A stretch of DNA of 64,000 bases from Butyricicoccus pullicaecorum (GCA_018366035.1 JAGZIW010000008.1:37810-101809); one strand, 5' to 3'; shown: positions 1 to 7,357, counted from the stretch's first letter. The notes: generated from the letters alone by a model not told the origin. Numbers and translations are program-made.

Positions 1-1
1 C

Positions 2-64
2 TGCGCAGAAGGAGTGGACGAAGACACCGGAGAAAAAGAATATACGATGCTCTGGGAACGGTAA
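2..64 (+). CDS. C-terminal end of an unidentified protein (partial)
   Basis: The first 63 bases read as an open frame ending in TAA at 62-64. The 20 visible residues are acidic and end in TMLWER. A ribosome-site-like GGAGAGAG follows within ten bases, which fits a gene end followed by another start. Nothing identifies the protein. It could equally be non-coding. Confidence 0.3.
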   Translation, partial: CAEGVDEDTGEKEYTMLWER

Positions 65-76
65 CATTGGAGAGAG

Positions 77-490
77 ATGAATAAGCTGACAAAAATAGCA
101 ATCATTATATCTCTTTGATCGGGTTTGGCTTGCTTCTGTTTGTCATTGTTTCAGGTGCTGCATATCCTGATTTTTTGTGCAGTCGCAACAGATATGAATT
201 TGAACATTCATTATCGTATTCCTAAAAAGCTTGGGAGAGAATCAGTAAAGTATTACTGCCTTATTGAGACGGAAGTGAGAATGGCTCGCACTGAAGCGGG
301 GAAAGATATAGATTTGTGTGTCTGTGGAGCCAAGTGGGATACAGATTGCCGGAATCATGCCTAACGATATTTGGAAAGAATGGTATTGCTTTCTGAAAAA
401 AGATTGGCAGAAGTTTTGGGGTGTAAAATTGATGAATCGGAAGAAAGAGTTGCGTTTCAGTACTTTGACTGATGAACCTCTGGTGTAACA
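77..490 (+). pseudogene. decayed gene remnants, small membrane-protein fragment
   Basis: After GGAGAGAG an ATG at 77 starts MNKLTKIAIIISL and stops at once with TGA (116-118). A frame change at that point opens a hydrophobic stretch (LIGFGLLLFVIVSGAAYP) that ends at TAA 223-225, so a single-base indel would restore a short membrane protein of about 48 residues. Further on, an ATG at 380 opens 30 codons ending at 472, and another fragment lies near 430-490. No intact gene is visible. I read this as eroded accessory DNA like the rest of the first 10 kb, but the fragments are too short to name. Confidence 0.35.
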
Positions 491-499
491 GAGAGTTGA

Positions 500-529
500 C
501 TCAGTAGAAAATTTGAATTTTCTGTTGAG
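500..529. repeat. intergenic palindrome, copy A of the cassette-boundary repeat
   Basis: A 30-bp inverted repeat has 14-bp arms (CTCAGTAGAAAATT and AATTTTCTGTTGAG) around TG, with only two mismatches, both G:U-compatible. It shares the core GAAAATT-nn-AATTT with sequences between several genes downstream (1139-1160, 1989-2003, 7385-7410, 7884-7906, 8950-8970). Confidence 0.6.
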
Positions 530-647
530 CCTTCTATGGAGTATTTCGCTATTTTATAGGGATTCCACCTATATTCTACTTATAAGGGATTTTATTTCAA
601 TCATGAAAGAAGTACCATTATATTATGAAATGAATGGAGAAATACAT

Positions 648-1112
648 ATGAATCAATTCGTTACAGGAAAATTTATAGCGTTCAAGAGAAAACAGAAAAA
701 TCTAACGCAGGAACAATTAGCAGAGAAGCTTGGGGTTTCCAATAAGACGATTTCTAAGTGGGAAACTGGCAAGTGTATGCCAGATTATTCTATTATAAAA
801 AGTTTATGTCAAGAACTTGAAGTTACAGTGGCAGAACTCATAGATGGAGAAATATCCCAAGAACAGAGCGTTCGCCCTTATGATAATGAGCAGATTTTAG
901 ATTTGTTAAGAAGAACACAAGAATTAGAAAAGCAAAGAAATGTGTTATATGGAATGATGCTTATTGTAATGGGAATTGCATTACAGGCAATTTCAGATGC
1001 GGTTGGAGGGTCAGATTTTAAGGAATTTATTTCCGGTTCGCTATTGGGATTGTCGATTGGAGAAATGCTGGTTGGAGTTTATGTTGTTGGAAAATCGTTA
1101 GCAGAAAAATAG
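648..1112 (+). CDS. Xre-family HTH regulator with C-terminal membrane segment
   Basis: A 154-residue protein. Residues 5-60 form an Xre/Cro helix-turn-helix (LTQEQLAEKLGVSNKTISKWE, then a typical end VTVAELIDGE). A short linker (about 70-100) leads to a hydrophobic C-terminus (about 100-150: MMLIVMGIALQAI and GSLLGLSIGEMLVGVYVVG), so it is probably membrane-tethered. The start was set at 648 because GGAGA lies 8 bases upstream; an in-frame extension back to 513 has no ribosome site and a poor sequence. It is the first intact gene of the AT-rich accessory block. Target genes are unknown. Confidence 0.8.
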   Translation: MNQFVTGKFIAFKRKQKNLTQEQLAEKLGVSNKTISKWETGKCMPDYSIIKSLCQELEVTVAELIDGEISQEQSVRPYDNEQILDLLRRTQELEKQRNVLYGMMLIVMGIALQAISDAVGGSDFKEFISGSLLGLSIGEMLVGVYVVGKSLAEK

Positions 1113-1138
1113 TTTCCATTTTGGAGGAAAGCTGTAAG

Positions 1139-1160
1139 GCAGAAAATCAAAATTTGGAGG
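1139..1160. repeat. cassette-boundary repeat, copy B
   Basis: GCAGAAAATCAAAATTTGG with the next gene's GGAGG fused to its end. A TTCCATTTT-GGAGGAAAG segment precedes it (1114-1131), matching the arrangement at 7868-7906 almost base for base. Confidence 0.55.
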
Positions 1161-1170
1161 TGATAGCATA

Positions 1171-1452
1171 ATGTGTTTGTTTGCGGAAGTTGTTTTTTAT
1201 GTTGAACAGCGAAAAAACTTGCCACAGACTGGCTATCGTCCAGATGCGATTTTTAACAAATCGAGAGACTATTGGGGAATTACCTTTGTTGAACTGTATG
1301 TTAACAAATTTGATGTTCCGGATCTGGCAATCATAAAATTTACATTTCAGGATTCTCATTACAAAGAAGTCTATATTGGACAACAATTTTTAATCATGGA
1401 AGGTGGACGCCAAGTAGGTGAGGGGAAAATTATTTTGATAGATATAGATTGA
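1171..1452 (+). CDS. small hypothetical protein, EF-Tu domain 3-like fold
   Basis: A 93-residue protein with GGAGGTGATAGCATA directly before the ATG. It has no signal peptide or membrane helix. The C-terminal half (PDLAIIKFTFQDSHYKEV, QQFLIMEGGRQVGEGKIIL) resembles the last beta-barrel domain of elongation factor Tu, in which a VGxG(x)I strand follows a 'REGGR/VGAG' turn. Such free-standing mini-barrels occur among uncharacterised Bacillota proteins. No reaction can be assigned. It stands alone between two intergenic repeats. Confidence 0.65.
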   Translation: MCLFAEVVFYVEQRKNLPQTGYRPDAIFNKSRDYWGITFVELYVNKFDVPDLAIIKFTFQDSHYKEVYIGQQFLIMEGGRQVGEGKIILIDID

Positions 1453-1489
1453 TAGAACATGCGAATACAGTGCTATTTTGAAAAATAGT

Positions 1490-1512
1490 GTGATAAAAAT
1501 CAGAATTTATAG
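1490..1512. repeat. cassette-boundary repeat, copy C (degenerate)
   Basis: GTGATAAAAATCAGAATTTATAG keeps the AAAT-cag-AATTTAT core shortly before the GNAT start codon at 1526. It is weaker than copies A, D and J. Confidence 0.4.
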
Positions 1513-1525
1513 AAGAAAATATGAT

Positions 1526-1993
1526 ATGAATTTAACATACAAGAGAGCAACGCTGGAAGATATAGATATATTGACAGAAACAAGAATAGAGGTATTAAGA
1601 GCAGCTAATAAACTTTCTGCTGATACTGATATGAGTGAAGTTGAAAGACAATCTTATAATTATTATCAAAAAGCTCTTTGTGACGGTTCTCATATTGCAT
1701 ATTTGGTTTTTGATGAAAACCGTTTTGTAGGGGCTGGTGGTGTTAGTTTTTTTCAAGTAATGCCGACTTACCACAATCCAAGTGGAAACAAAGCTTATAT
1801 CATGAATATGTATACTAATCCTGAATATAGAAGATTGGGAATTGCTTATAAAACATTAGATATGCTGATTAGAGATACTAAAAGTAAGAGTATTACAGCT
1901 ATTTCATTAGAAGCAACCGATATGGGGCGACCATTGTATGAAAAGTATGGATTTATAAAAATGAATGATGAAATGGAATTACCAGAGAGATAA
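1526..1993 (+). CDS. GNAT-family N-acetyltransferase
   Basis: A 155-residue acetyltransferase of the GNAT fold. The N-terminus YKRATLEDIDILTETR is the usual first strand and helix. MNMYTNPEYRRLGIAYKTL (about residues 92-110) is the acetyl-CoA pyrophosphate loop (motif A, RRLGIA). SLEATDMGRPLYEKYGF (about 132-148) is the C-terminal motif. The acceptor, a small molecule or a protein amine, cannot be told from the sequence. The ATG at 1526 follows AGAAGAAA, and earlier in-frame starts have no ribosome site. The stop codon TAA lies inside the next intergenic repeat. Confidence 0.85.
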   Translation: MNLTYKRATLEDIDILTETRIEVLRAANKLSADTDMSEVERQSYNYYQKALCDGSHIAYLVFDENRFVGAGGVSFFQVMPTYHNPSGNKAYIMNMYTNPEYRRLGIAYKTLDMLIRDTKSKSITAISLEATDMGRPLYEKYGFIKMNDEMELPER

Positions 1994-2013
1994 ATTAGAA
2001 TTTGAGGTGATAA
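1989..2013. repeat. cassette-boundary repeat, copy D
   Basis: GATAAATTAGAATTTGAGG is half of the perfect palindrome seen at 8953-8970. It runs from the stop codon of the GNAT gene straight into the ribosome site of the next gene. Confidence 0.55.
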
Positions 2014-2014
2014 C

Positions 2015-2212
2015 ATGAAAAATAACTCTGATAGAAAGAATGATAACGGTTTAGTGATAGGACTATGTATTGGTGTTGGTATTGGTACAGCTTTGGGTGT
2101 CGTGTTTGATAAGATTGCTATAGGGGTGGCGATAGGTGCTGGTTTGGGACTGGTTTTAGGTACTCTTTATGACTCAAAAAAGAATAAAGAAGATGATGAT
2201 GACGAAGAGTAA
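2015..2212 (+). CDS. small glycine-zipper membrane protein
   Basis: A 65-residue protein: polar N-terminus, one long glycine-rich hydrophobic stretch (about 13-52) with repeated GxGxG/GxGxxxG spacing (IGVGIGTALG, GVAIGAGLGLVLG), and a C-terminal tail of Lys followed by Asp/Glu. GxxxG zippers drive tight helix packing, so it is probably a small oligomeric membrane protein; a pore-forming or stress role is only a guess. GAGGTGATAAC precedes the ATG. No database family is claimed. Confidence 0.65.
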   Translation: MKNNSDRKNDNGLVIGLCIGVGIGTALGVVFDKIAIGVAIGAGLGLVLGTLYDSKKNKEDDDDEE

Positions 2213-2220
2213 GGAAAGAA

Positions 2221-2266
2221 ACTTCCAGTTTCGCGGAGAGTTGACAAAGCAGAAAATGAAAATCTT
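2221..2266. repeat. cassette-boundary repeat, copy E
   Basis: It contains ACTTCCAGTTT, GGAGAGTTGAC and GCAGAAAATGAAAATCTT. The GAGTTGAC part also occurs next to copy A (493-500), and AACTTCCAG(T/C)TT recurs at 2672-2683. It lies directly before the next gene. Confidence 0.5.
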
Positions 2267-2286
2267 GAAGTTAGGAGAGATGGGAA

Positions 2287-2673
2287 ATGCTGTTGATTAC
2301 AGTAAATGAAGACAAAGGCTGGTTATTATCCAGATGGAATCTGACATATGCAGTTGGTTGGGAACAAATATGCAAAGCGGCGCATTTAATGTTTGATTAT
2401 TATGATAACCTTGAAATTCTGATTGATCATAAGAAAATAAGAGTGTCATCGAAAGCAGATATCATCAAGCTTACTGAGGCGGGAAGCATGACAGTCAGAG
2501 GATTTTCAAAAATCCTAGAGGCACTCATGATGGTAACATTTTTTAATCAGACAAACACTGTGAATGTGAGCATTGCTCAGATGACAGATGAATTTAAGAC
2601 CGCTGATTACCAGAGATTCAATATGTCTCTCGGACAATATATGCACAGTATTGAATTATCAATGTACAGATAA
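2287..2673 (+). CDS. hypothetical cytoplasmic protein
   Basis: A 128-residue protein with no signal peptide, membrane helix or recognisable motif. The composition is that of a globular protein (LLITVNEDKGWLL at the start, MTVRGFSKILEALMMVTFF in the middle). AGGAGA lies 8 bases before the ATG. It is the last gene of the first AT-rich block. In company with other single orphan genes it may be an accessory or defence-related cassette protein, but nothing in the sequence shows this. Confidence 0.6.
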   Translation: MLLITVNEDKGWLLSRWNLTYAVGWEQICKAAHLMFDYYDNLEILIDHKKIRVSSKADIIKLTEAGSMTVRGFSKILEALMMVTFFNQTNTVNVSIAQMTDEFKTADYQRFNMSLGQYMHSIELSMYR

Positions 2674-2691
2674 CTTCCAGCTTGTAGAAAA

Positions 2692-3429
2692 ATGAAAAAA
2701 ATACCGTTTATCCCAACATTCAGCGCCTTAATTGCACTGGTTTGCGCCGCTCTGTTATTCATAAACTGGAATCCGGAATCCTTGTTTCAATCCGAGCAGC
2801 CTCCGGTCACAATGCGCGATATCGAACAAAATAGGGGGGATTTTACTGGCTTTCCCGCAGGTGCAGACATTCCCCGTCTATACAGTGCAGCGGATTTTAC
2901 AGAAATCAGCGTTGCAGTGGAATATGTGACTGTGGAGCCTGTGGGCATTGTCGAAACCGATGTTTCCAGTCTCAAGCCATGGGTCGATCACTATAATACA
3001 CACACCTATAATGGCAGAACAACCACTGGCAGCCGGCGGGCACAGGTCAAAGTTTCAGGTTTTGACTGGAATTACCTGCCATATTATCTGTTGGAGCTTC
3101 CGGATCATACCTACATCGTGGCACAGATCCCACAGGAATCAGCGAAAGCAGTACAAAGAGGGGAGCGTATTACACTTCCCGTTGGACAGAAAGCAGGCAT
3201 GACGGACATTGCCCGCAGACATCTTTCCGCCATCTGTGAGGAATATGGAGCAGATATGAATGGTGTGTTCTATGCTTTTGATAACAAATGGCAGGCAGAA
3301 CACCATTCTATTTGTTTGCTGCTTCGCTTCGGAGCTGCCGCCTTGCTTTGGCTTGTGTTGTCTGTCGGGCTGACACTCTACGGATTCTTACAGAGAAAAG
3401 GAAAAAAGGAAACAGATATCACTGGATAA
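2692..3429 (+). CDS. membrane protein with large extracytoplasmic domain, unknown function
   Basis: A 245-residue protein. A short Lys-rich start leads to helix 1 (about residues 6-24). A polar domain of about 180 residues lies outside (RLYSAADFTEI, VAQIPQESAKAV), then helix 2 (about 215-235) and a Lys-rich cytoplasmic tail. The architecture is clear, the role is not. The start sits only 18 bases after the preceding gene, close to a degenerate copy of the intergenic repeat (TTCCAGCTTGTAGAAAAATGAA). Base composition here shifts from AT-rich to the core-genome average inside the gene. Confidence 0.65.
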   Translation: MKKIPFIPTFSALIALVCAALLFINWNPESLFQSEQPPVTMRDIEQNRGDFTGFPAGADIPRLYSAADFTEISVAVEYVTVEPVGIVETDVSSLKPWVDHYNTHTYNGRTTTGSRRAQVKVSGFDWNYLPYYLLELPDHTYIVAQIPQESAKAVQRGERITLPVGQKAGMTDIARRHLSAICEEYGADMNGVFYAFDNKWQAEHHSICLLLRFGAAALLWLVLSVGLTLYGFLQRKGKKETDITG

Positions 3430-3457
3430 CAGAAAGAAGGCAAATACTTGTCAATGA

Positions 3458-3502
3458 CGAAAAGCGGCGCCTCCCGCGGATAGATCTGCGGGAGGCGCTG
3501 CT
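3458..3502 (-). terminator. intrinsic terminator of the YoaK-type gene
   Basis: A 15-bp stem (AGCGGCGCCTCCCGC with GCGGGAGGCGCTGCT) is followed on the minus strand by TTTTCGTC. It lies 25 bases beyond the minus-strand stop codon at 3527 and also separates the convergent gene ending at 3429. Confidence 0.8.
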
Positions 3503-3526
3503 AAAAAATGGATTTCAGTGCTGGCA

Positions 3527-4246
3527 TCAATGTCCGTGCGGTGTGCGAGACAGCTCGTCATGCTCACTCACAAGATCAGCGTGAATCAAATTTACAAGAA
3601 TTATCAAGAGCGGGACAATTGCCAGCCAAATGGATTTTTCCTGTAAAAGTGGAGCAGAAAAGCTAAGCAGTACGCCGCCGCCAAAGAAGCTCAGCAGCAT
3701 AAGCAGATGAATCTTTCCGCGGTGCGCAGCAGCCGTATCGTGTTTTCGCATAATTTTAGCGGCTGCTACGCCAAGCTGACGAACGTGGTTGGTACAGAAG
3801 GTCGTTGCCATGGGGATTCCCTCTGCCTGTCGAAAGGTATTATATTGCATTGCGGCAATAAAATTGATGATGATTTGAATAATCTGGTGCGGAATGGTGA
3901 GCGGAACCAGCCCAATGACAAATAGTATAAACGTTTCGATGGCAATGAGCAAGGTATCCCATCGCACAAGGCTATGGTGCTTTACAGTGGAGGGAAGCGC
4001 TTCGGAAAGAAATGTCCCTGCGATATATGCTGCAAAGGGGATCAAAAAATATAGACCATCTCTCCATCTGCCTTCTCCAAAGGCAATCGACATGATAACG
4101 ATATTGGCGGTCTGTGCATTGCAGAAGGCGCCGCCGCGTAATATAAATGTATATGCGCCCATCATGCCGGAAACGGCCATCAGCAGCATAAACACATAGT
4201 TCCGTTCACAGCGCAGATAGTATTCTTGATTGCTGTTAGATTCCAT
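3527..4246 (-). CDS. YoaK family (DUF1275) membrane protein
   Basis: A 239-residue polytopic protein with about six hydrophobic segments. The early sequence GMMGAYTFILRGGAFCNAQTAN matches the family's signature (a Gly-rich first helix followed by 'F...AQTGN'), and the later MQYNTFRQAEG...ATTFCTNHVRQLG matches its central conserved segment. DUF1275 proteins such as B. subtilis YoaK have no established substrate. GGAGGGAACCC precedes the ATG. It is monocistronic: terminator downstream, divergent intergenic region upstream. Confidence 0.85.
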   Translation of the reverse strand: MESNSNQEYYLRCERNYVFMLLMAVSGMMGAYTFILRGGAFCNAQTANIVIMSIAFGEGRWRDGLYFLIPFAAYIAGTFLSEALPSTVKHHSLVRWDTLLIAIETFILFVIGLVPLTIPHQIIQIIINFIAAMQYNTFRQAEGIPMATTFCTNHVRQLGVAAAKIMRKHDTAAAHRGKIHLLMLLSFFGGGVLLSFSAPLLQEKSIWLAIVPLLIILVNLIHADLVSEHDELSRTPHGH

Positions 4247-4419
4247 AAGGGTTCCCTCCTGTCGAAGTTTAGTATAGGCACAGGACAGCGAATTGTCAAA
4301 TACTTATTTGCGGGAATCAAAGACAGCAGATAAGGCTGCCAAAGAATGGCTGCGCGGCATGCGATACAACTTGTTATTTGTGAAAATTCTGATAGATACC
4401 ACAACAATAGGTTGCAGGG

Positions 4420-4448
4420 TAGTATTTTCTCTACGCATATGGTATAAT
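4420..4448 (+). promoter_or_regulatory. extended -10 promoter for the receiver-protein gene
   Basis: TGG-TATAAT (4440-4448) is a consensus extended -10 box. No good -35 is needed or visible (TTGCAG at 4412 is too far away). A start near 4455 leaves an unusually long 5' leader of about 195 bases before the ATG at 4651. Confidence 0.55.
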
Positions 4449-4549
4449 AATTAAGCGGCTACTATATTGGATATTTCATGATGATACCATCAGCGGCATC
4501 ATACTTTTGATGAGATAGATGCAATTATCCGATGTATCTTTATGAGGGA

Positions 4550-4618
4550 ACACATAAGATAGAACGACGCCAAAGGACGGCGATGTCGCAGGTAAGGGTG
4601 ACTGCCGTTAAAATACTA
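4550..4618 (+). promoter_or_regulatory. structured leader tract upstream of receiver protein, unclassified
   Basis: Within the otherwise empty 4247-4650 interval, the segment around GACGCCAAAGGACGGCGATG and GCAGGTAAGGGTGACTGCC can form two short hairpins (GACGCC with GGCGATGTC; GCAG with CTGC). It faintly recalls the conserved GACGCAAAGC and CUGCC parts of class-I cyclic-di-GMP riboswitches but does not match them. I do not claim a riboswitch. Confidence 0.25.
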
Positions 4619-4650
4619 TAAGTGATACGCAAAAACAGGAGAATATGGTT

Positions 4651-5103
4651 ATGAAACAGATTATGATTATTGATGATGATCCCATTAGCGTGGCAATTGT
4701 CAAAGCATGGCTTGCAGCGGATTATGAAGTCATCACAAATGCTTCCGGTTTACAGGCATTGGGACATTTACAAAAAAATGAGCCGCCGGATTTGATTTTG
4801 CTGGATATTGTAATGCCGGGAACAGATGGCATGCAGGTGCTCAAGGTGCTCAAGGAGACTCCAAAGCTTGCGACCATTCCAGTTATTTTCCTCACCAGCA
4901 TGGACAGTCCGGATATTCAGCTCGAGGGGTATATTCATGGCGTAGATGATTTTCTGCAAAAGCCGGTAGATGAAAGACTGCTCAAGCTGAAAATTCAGCG
5001 CCAGCTGTATATATCTGGCTTGAAGAAGGAAAATATGCGTTTGAAGCAGTCGGCACAGATGATTAAAATACAAATCGATCAGGTTTTGGATAAGTTTTTA
5101 TAA
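4651..5103 (+). CDS. orphan response-regulator receiver protein
   Basis: A 150-residue, CheY-like single receiver domain. The acidic pocket is IIDDD (residues 7-10), the phospho-acceptor is Asp52 in LLLDIVMPG, the switch Thr82 lies in IFLTSMD and Lys104 in LQKPVD, so all key residues are present. After residue 115 there is no DNA-binding domain but a basic, heptad-like helix (LKIQRQLYISGLKKENMRLKQ) that may form a coiled coil for dimerisation or partner docking. AGGAG lies 9 bases before the ATG at 4651; the ATG at 4645 is too close. No histidine kinase is nearby. Confidence 0.85.
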   Translation: MKQIMIIDDDPISVAIVKAWLAADYEVITNASGLQALGHLQKNEPPDLILLDIVMPGTDGMQVLKVLKETPKLATIPVIFLTSMDSPDIQLEGYIHGVDDFLQKPVDERLLKLKIQRQLYISGLKKENMRLKQSAQMIKIQIDQVLDKFL

Positions 5104-5146
5104 TCAGCGCGTCCCCAAAAATCATGTTCTAAAAAATAGGATTCAC

Positions 5147-5172
5147 AGCCGGTCAAAATGATTTGACCGGCT
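5147..5172 (+). terminator. hairpin after receiver gene
   Basis: A perfect 11-bp stem (AGCCGGTCAAA / TTTGACCGGCT) with an ATGA loop, followed by CTAAATAAG. The U-run is poor, so it may be a weak terminator or a 3'-end stabiliser between the receiver gene and mntP. Confidence 0.55.
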
Positions 5173-5213
5173 CTAAATAAGTAAATCATCAAAGGAGGCT
5201 GCAATTTGTATCT

Positions 5214-5774
5214 ATGCAAATTTGGGAATTGTTTTTAGTAGCAGTCAGTTTAGCGATGGATGCCTTTGCAGTTTCTGTGTGCAAAGGGCTTTCTGTTTTA
5301 CATGTTAATTCGAGACAAGCGCTGTCTGTGAGTCTGTATTTTGGTGGATTTCAGGCGCTGATGCCGCTTCTTGGCTATTTGGTTGGTATTCGCTTTCAGA
5401 ATGTTATTTGGCAGTATGACCACTGGATTGCGTTTTTACTGCTCGGATTCCTTGGTGTGAGTATGCTCAAGGAGGCATATAACGGTGCATCGGAAGATGT
5501 CGATTCATCTTTTCGTATGCGTGCAATGCTTCCGCTTGCTATCGCAACCAGTATCGACGCCCTGACAGTCGGTGTGACTTTTGCTTTCTTGGAGGTATCT
5601 ATTGTGCCTGCGGTCAGTCTGATTGGAGTGGTTACAGGTATTTTGTGCCTGCTGGGTGTGTATCTGGGGCATCAAATTGGGAGACATTTCCAACGATATA
5701 CCACAGCGGCAGGGGGCGGTGTCCTGATTTTCCTTGGCACTAAGATTCTCATTACCCATTTATACGGCGGATAG
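5214..5774 (+). CDS. mntP: manganese efflux pump MntP
   Basis: A 186-residue, six-helix inner-membrane protein of the MntP (DUF204) family. It shows the inverted-repeat signature: an acidic residue in helix 1 (AVSLAMDAFAVSVCKG) and its partner in helix 4 (LAIATSIDALTVGVTFAF), which line the Mn(II) path. The length equals the family norm. It exports excess manganese. AAGGAGG is 15 bases upstream, a somewhat long spacing. I looked for the yybP-ykoY manganese riboswitch that often precedes mntP; the 110-base upstream gap holds only the hairpin at 5147. Confidence 0.92.
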   Translation: MQIWELFLVAVSLAMDAFAVSVCKGLSVLHVNSRQALSVSLYFGGFQALMPLLGYLVGIRFQNVIWQYDHWIAFLLLGFLGVSMLKEAYNGASEDVDSSFRMRAMLPLAIATSIDALTVGVTFAFLEVSIVPAVSLIGVVTGILCLLGVYLGHQIGRHFQRYTTAAGGGVLIFLGTKILITHLYGG

Positions 5775-5815
5775 TTTTCGCATGGCTCGCAGGAGATCTG
5801 CCGCTTTTTGTGCGC

Positions 5816-6988
5816 TCACTGGTCTGGTGATGGGGAAAGCAGTTTGCGATAGGTCGTGTTGATTGCAATGGCACCGAGGGGGGCGGTAAGCAGAATGGAA
5901 AGTACCGCTGCCGTTAATACGGTTTGTCCGCAGGCGAATCCAAGAGAAAGCGGGATAGCGCCAATGGCCGCCTGTACGGTTGCCTTAGGGGTGTAAGACA
6001 GCATACAGAAGATGCGTTCACGTGCAAGCAGATGGGTCTTTGCAGTGCAGAGGAGGACGCCTAGCATACGGAATAGCAGTGCGCCCACAATCACCAGCAA
6101 AACTGGCAGGCTGGAGTTTGCAGCATAGGAGATGTTGACACTGGCGCCAACAAGCACAAACAAGATGGGCTCTGCACCTGCCCACAGGCTGTTATAGTGC
6201 GCAGAAATTTCTTTGACCGGAATCTGTTTGGCAAGTGCGATGGCAAGGGTCATGATGGCAAGCAGACCGGAGAAAGCACCGTTCATGTGGTCGTCGATGA
6301 AGAGCAGTAAAAAGGATACGGCAAGTATGAGTACGACCTGTTGCGCGCTGGACTCAAAAAATGCAAAGATTCTGCGCAGGACGAGAGCACATAGAATTCC
6401 AGCAAGAATACCAAATAGCAGGGACAGCGGCAGCCGAACGATTTCCATGGGAGAGAACGCTCCACCGGACATGAGATTGGTGCAGACAGAGAATAGACCG
6501 AGCACAAAGATGTCATCAAGTGAAGCACCAGCGAGAATCATCTGTGGAATCCCCTGCTTGACCCCGTAGCCGGATTCCAGCAGATGTACCATGTGCGGTA
6601 CAACAACAGCAGGGGAAACCGCAGCAAGCACCGTGCCAAGGAGCAGAGCTTCCATTGTGTGCAGTCCCAGAATCCGAGGTGCAAGTATTACAATTGCACA
6701 GATTTCACAAACAGCTGGCAGGAAACACAGTAAAAAGGCGGGGCGGCCGACGCGCTTCAGGCTGTTGAGATCAAGGCTCAGTCCGGCACGGGTCAGAATG
6801 ATAACGAGCGAGATGCGGCGCAGGTCAGCGGATATGGAAAGCAGACTGTCATCGAGCAGGTCGAGGGCATAGGGTCCCAGTACGATGCCTAAAAGCAGCA
6901 TACCCAGAAGCGGCGGCAGACGCAGCTGACGGCACAGACGCCCTGCAAGCAAGCCACCCAGAAAAAGTAAAGCAAGTCCAAAAATCAT
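5816..6988 (-). CDS. cation:proton antiporter (CPA-type Na+/H+ exchanger family)
   Basis: A 390-residue protein with about 12 hydrophobic helices. LPPLLGMLLLGIVLGP near the N-terminus and GASLDDIFVLGLFSV (about residues 175-190, with the Asp-Asp pair of the ion-binding helix) are typical of the monovalent cation:proton antiporter superfamily. No C-terminal TrkA-N domain is present. It would exchange Na+ or K+ for H+. The start at 6988 has AGGAGG 9 bases upstream. The longer in-frame reading to 7096 would translate through the leader terminator hairpin and is rejected. Confidence 0.85.
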   Translation of the reverse strand: MIFGLALLFLGGLLAGRLCRQLRLPPLLGMLLLGIVLGPYALDLLDDSLLSISADLRRISLVIILTRAGLSLDLNSLKRVGRPAFLLCFLPAVCEICAIVILAPRILGLHTMEALLLGTVLAAVSPAVVVPHMVHLLESGYGVKQGIPQMILAGASLDDIFVLGLFSVCTNLMSGGAFSPMEIVRLPLSLLFGILAGILCALVLRRIFAFFESSAQQVVLILAVSFLLLFIDDHMNGAFSGLLAIMTLAIALAKQIPVKEISAHYNSLWAGAEPILFVLVGASVNISYAANSSLPVLLVIVGALLFRMLGVLLCTAKTHLLARERIFCMLSYTPKATVQAAIGAIPLSLGFACGQTVLTAAVLSILLTAPLGAIAINTTYRKLLSPSPDQ

Positions 6989-7015
6989 AATGGATATCCT
7001 CCTAAAAATTGTGAC

Positions 7016-7060
7016 AAAAAAAGCTGATGCCTCTGCAAAATTGCAGAAGTCATCAGCTTT
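7016..7060 (-). terminator. terminator hairpin inside the antiporter leader (attenuator candidate)
   Basis: On the minus strand, AAAGCTGATG pairs with CATCAGCTTT, with an inner CTGCAA/TTGCAG stem, followed by seven U. It sits between the promoter (7113-7142) and the start codon (6988), so transcripts must read through it to express the antiporter. Confidence 0.7.
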
Positions 7061-7112
7061 CATTTCAGCGGTTTCGGCAGATGCCGCGGGAGACATTCAT
7101 TCCCTTGCTGTT

Positions 7113-7142
7113 ATGATACCATAGATGGTTCAAACCTGTCAA
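7113..7142 (-). promoter_or_regulatory. strong promoter of the antiporter gene
   Basis: Minus-strand TTGACA (7142-7137), 18-bp spacer, TATCAT (7118-7113) with an extended TGG. The start is expected near 7106, giving a leader of about 118 bases. Confidence 0.7.
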
Positions 7143-7357
7143 TGCTGGATTTGGGACAGTCTCCAATTTCAGATTTTTGGAACCGTGTCTTATGGTATCG
7201 GTTGAATGATGCCGAAAACTGTGATAAAGTAAAGATAAACTGGAATCTGGAGATCGTATATGAATATTTGATAACTTATGTGAAATGCGTGGACAACATA
7301 GAAGTATTTCTCAAAAAAATGTTTGAAGAAGTGAGAAACGAAATGTCTATAAGCTGA
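7142..7357 (+). CDS. doubtful small ORF or gene remnant
   Basis: A 71-codon frame (ending VFLKKMFEEVRNEMSIS) whose AT-rich composition fits the accessory block. It has no ribosome site, and its first codons overlap the -35 box of the opposite-strand antiporter promoter. The C-terminal two thirds look protein-like (hydrophobic/charged alternation), so it may be the tail of a truncated cassette gene. No homology is recognised. Confidence 0.22.
   Translation: MLDLGQSPISDFWNRVLWYRLNDAENCDKVKINWNLEIVYEYLITYVKCVDNIEVFLKKMFEEVRNEMSIS

Noticed and set aside
5104..5213. yybP-ykoY manganese riboswitch before mntP
   Set aside because: Only a single 11-bp hairpin fits in the gap and the conserved internal loops are not present.
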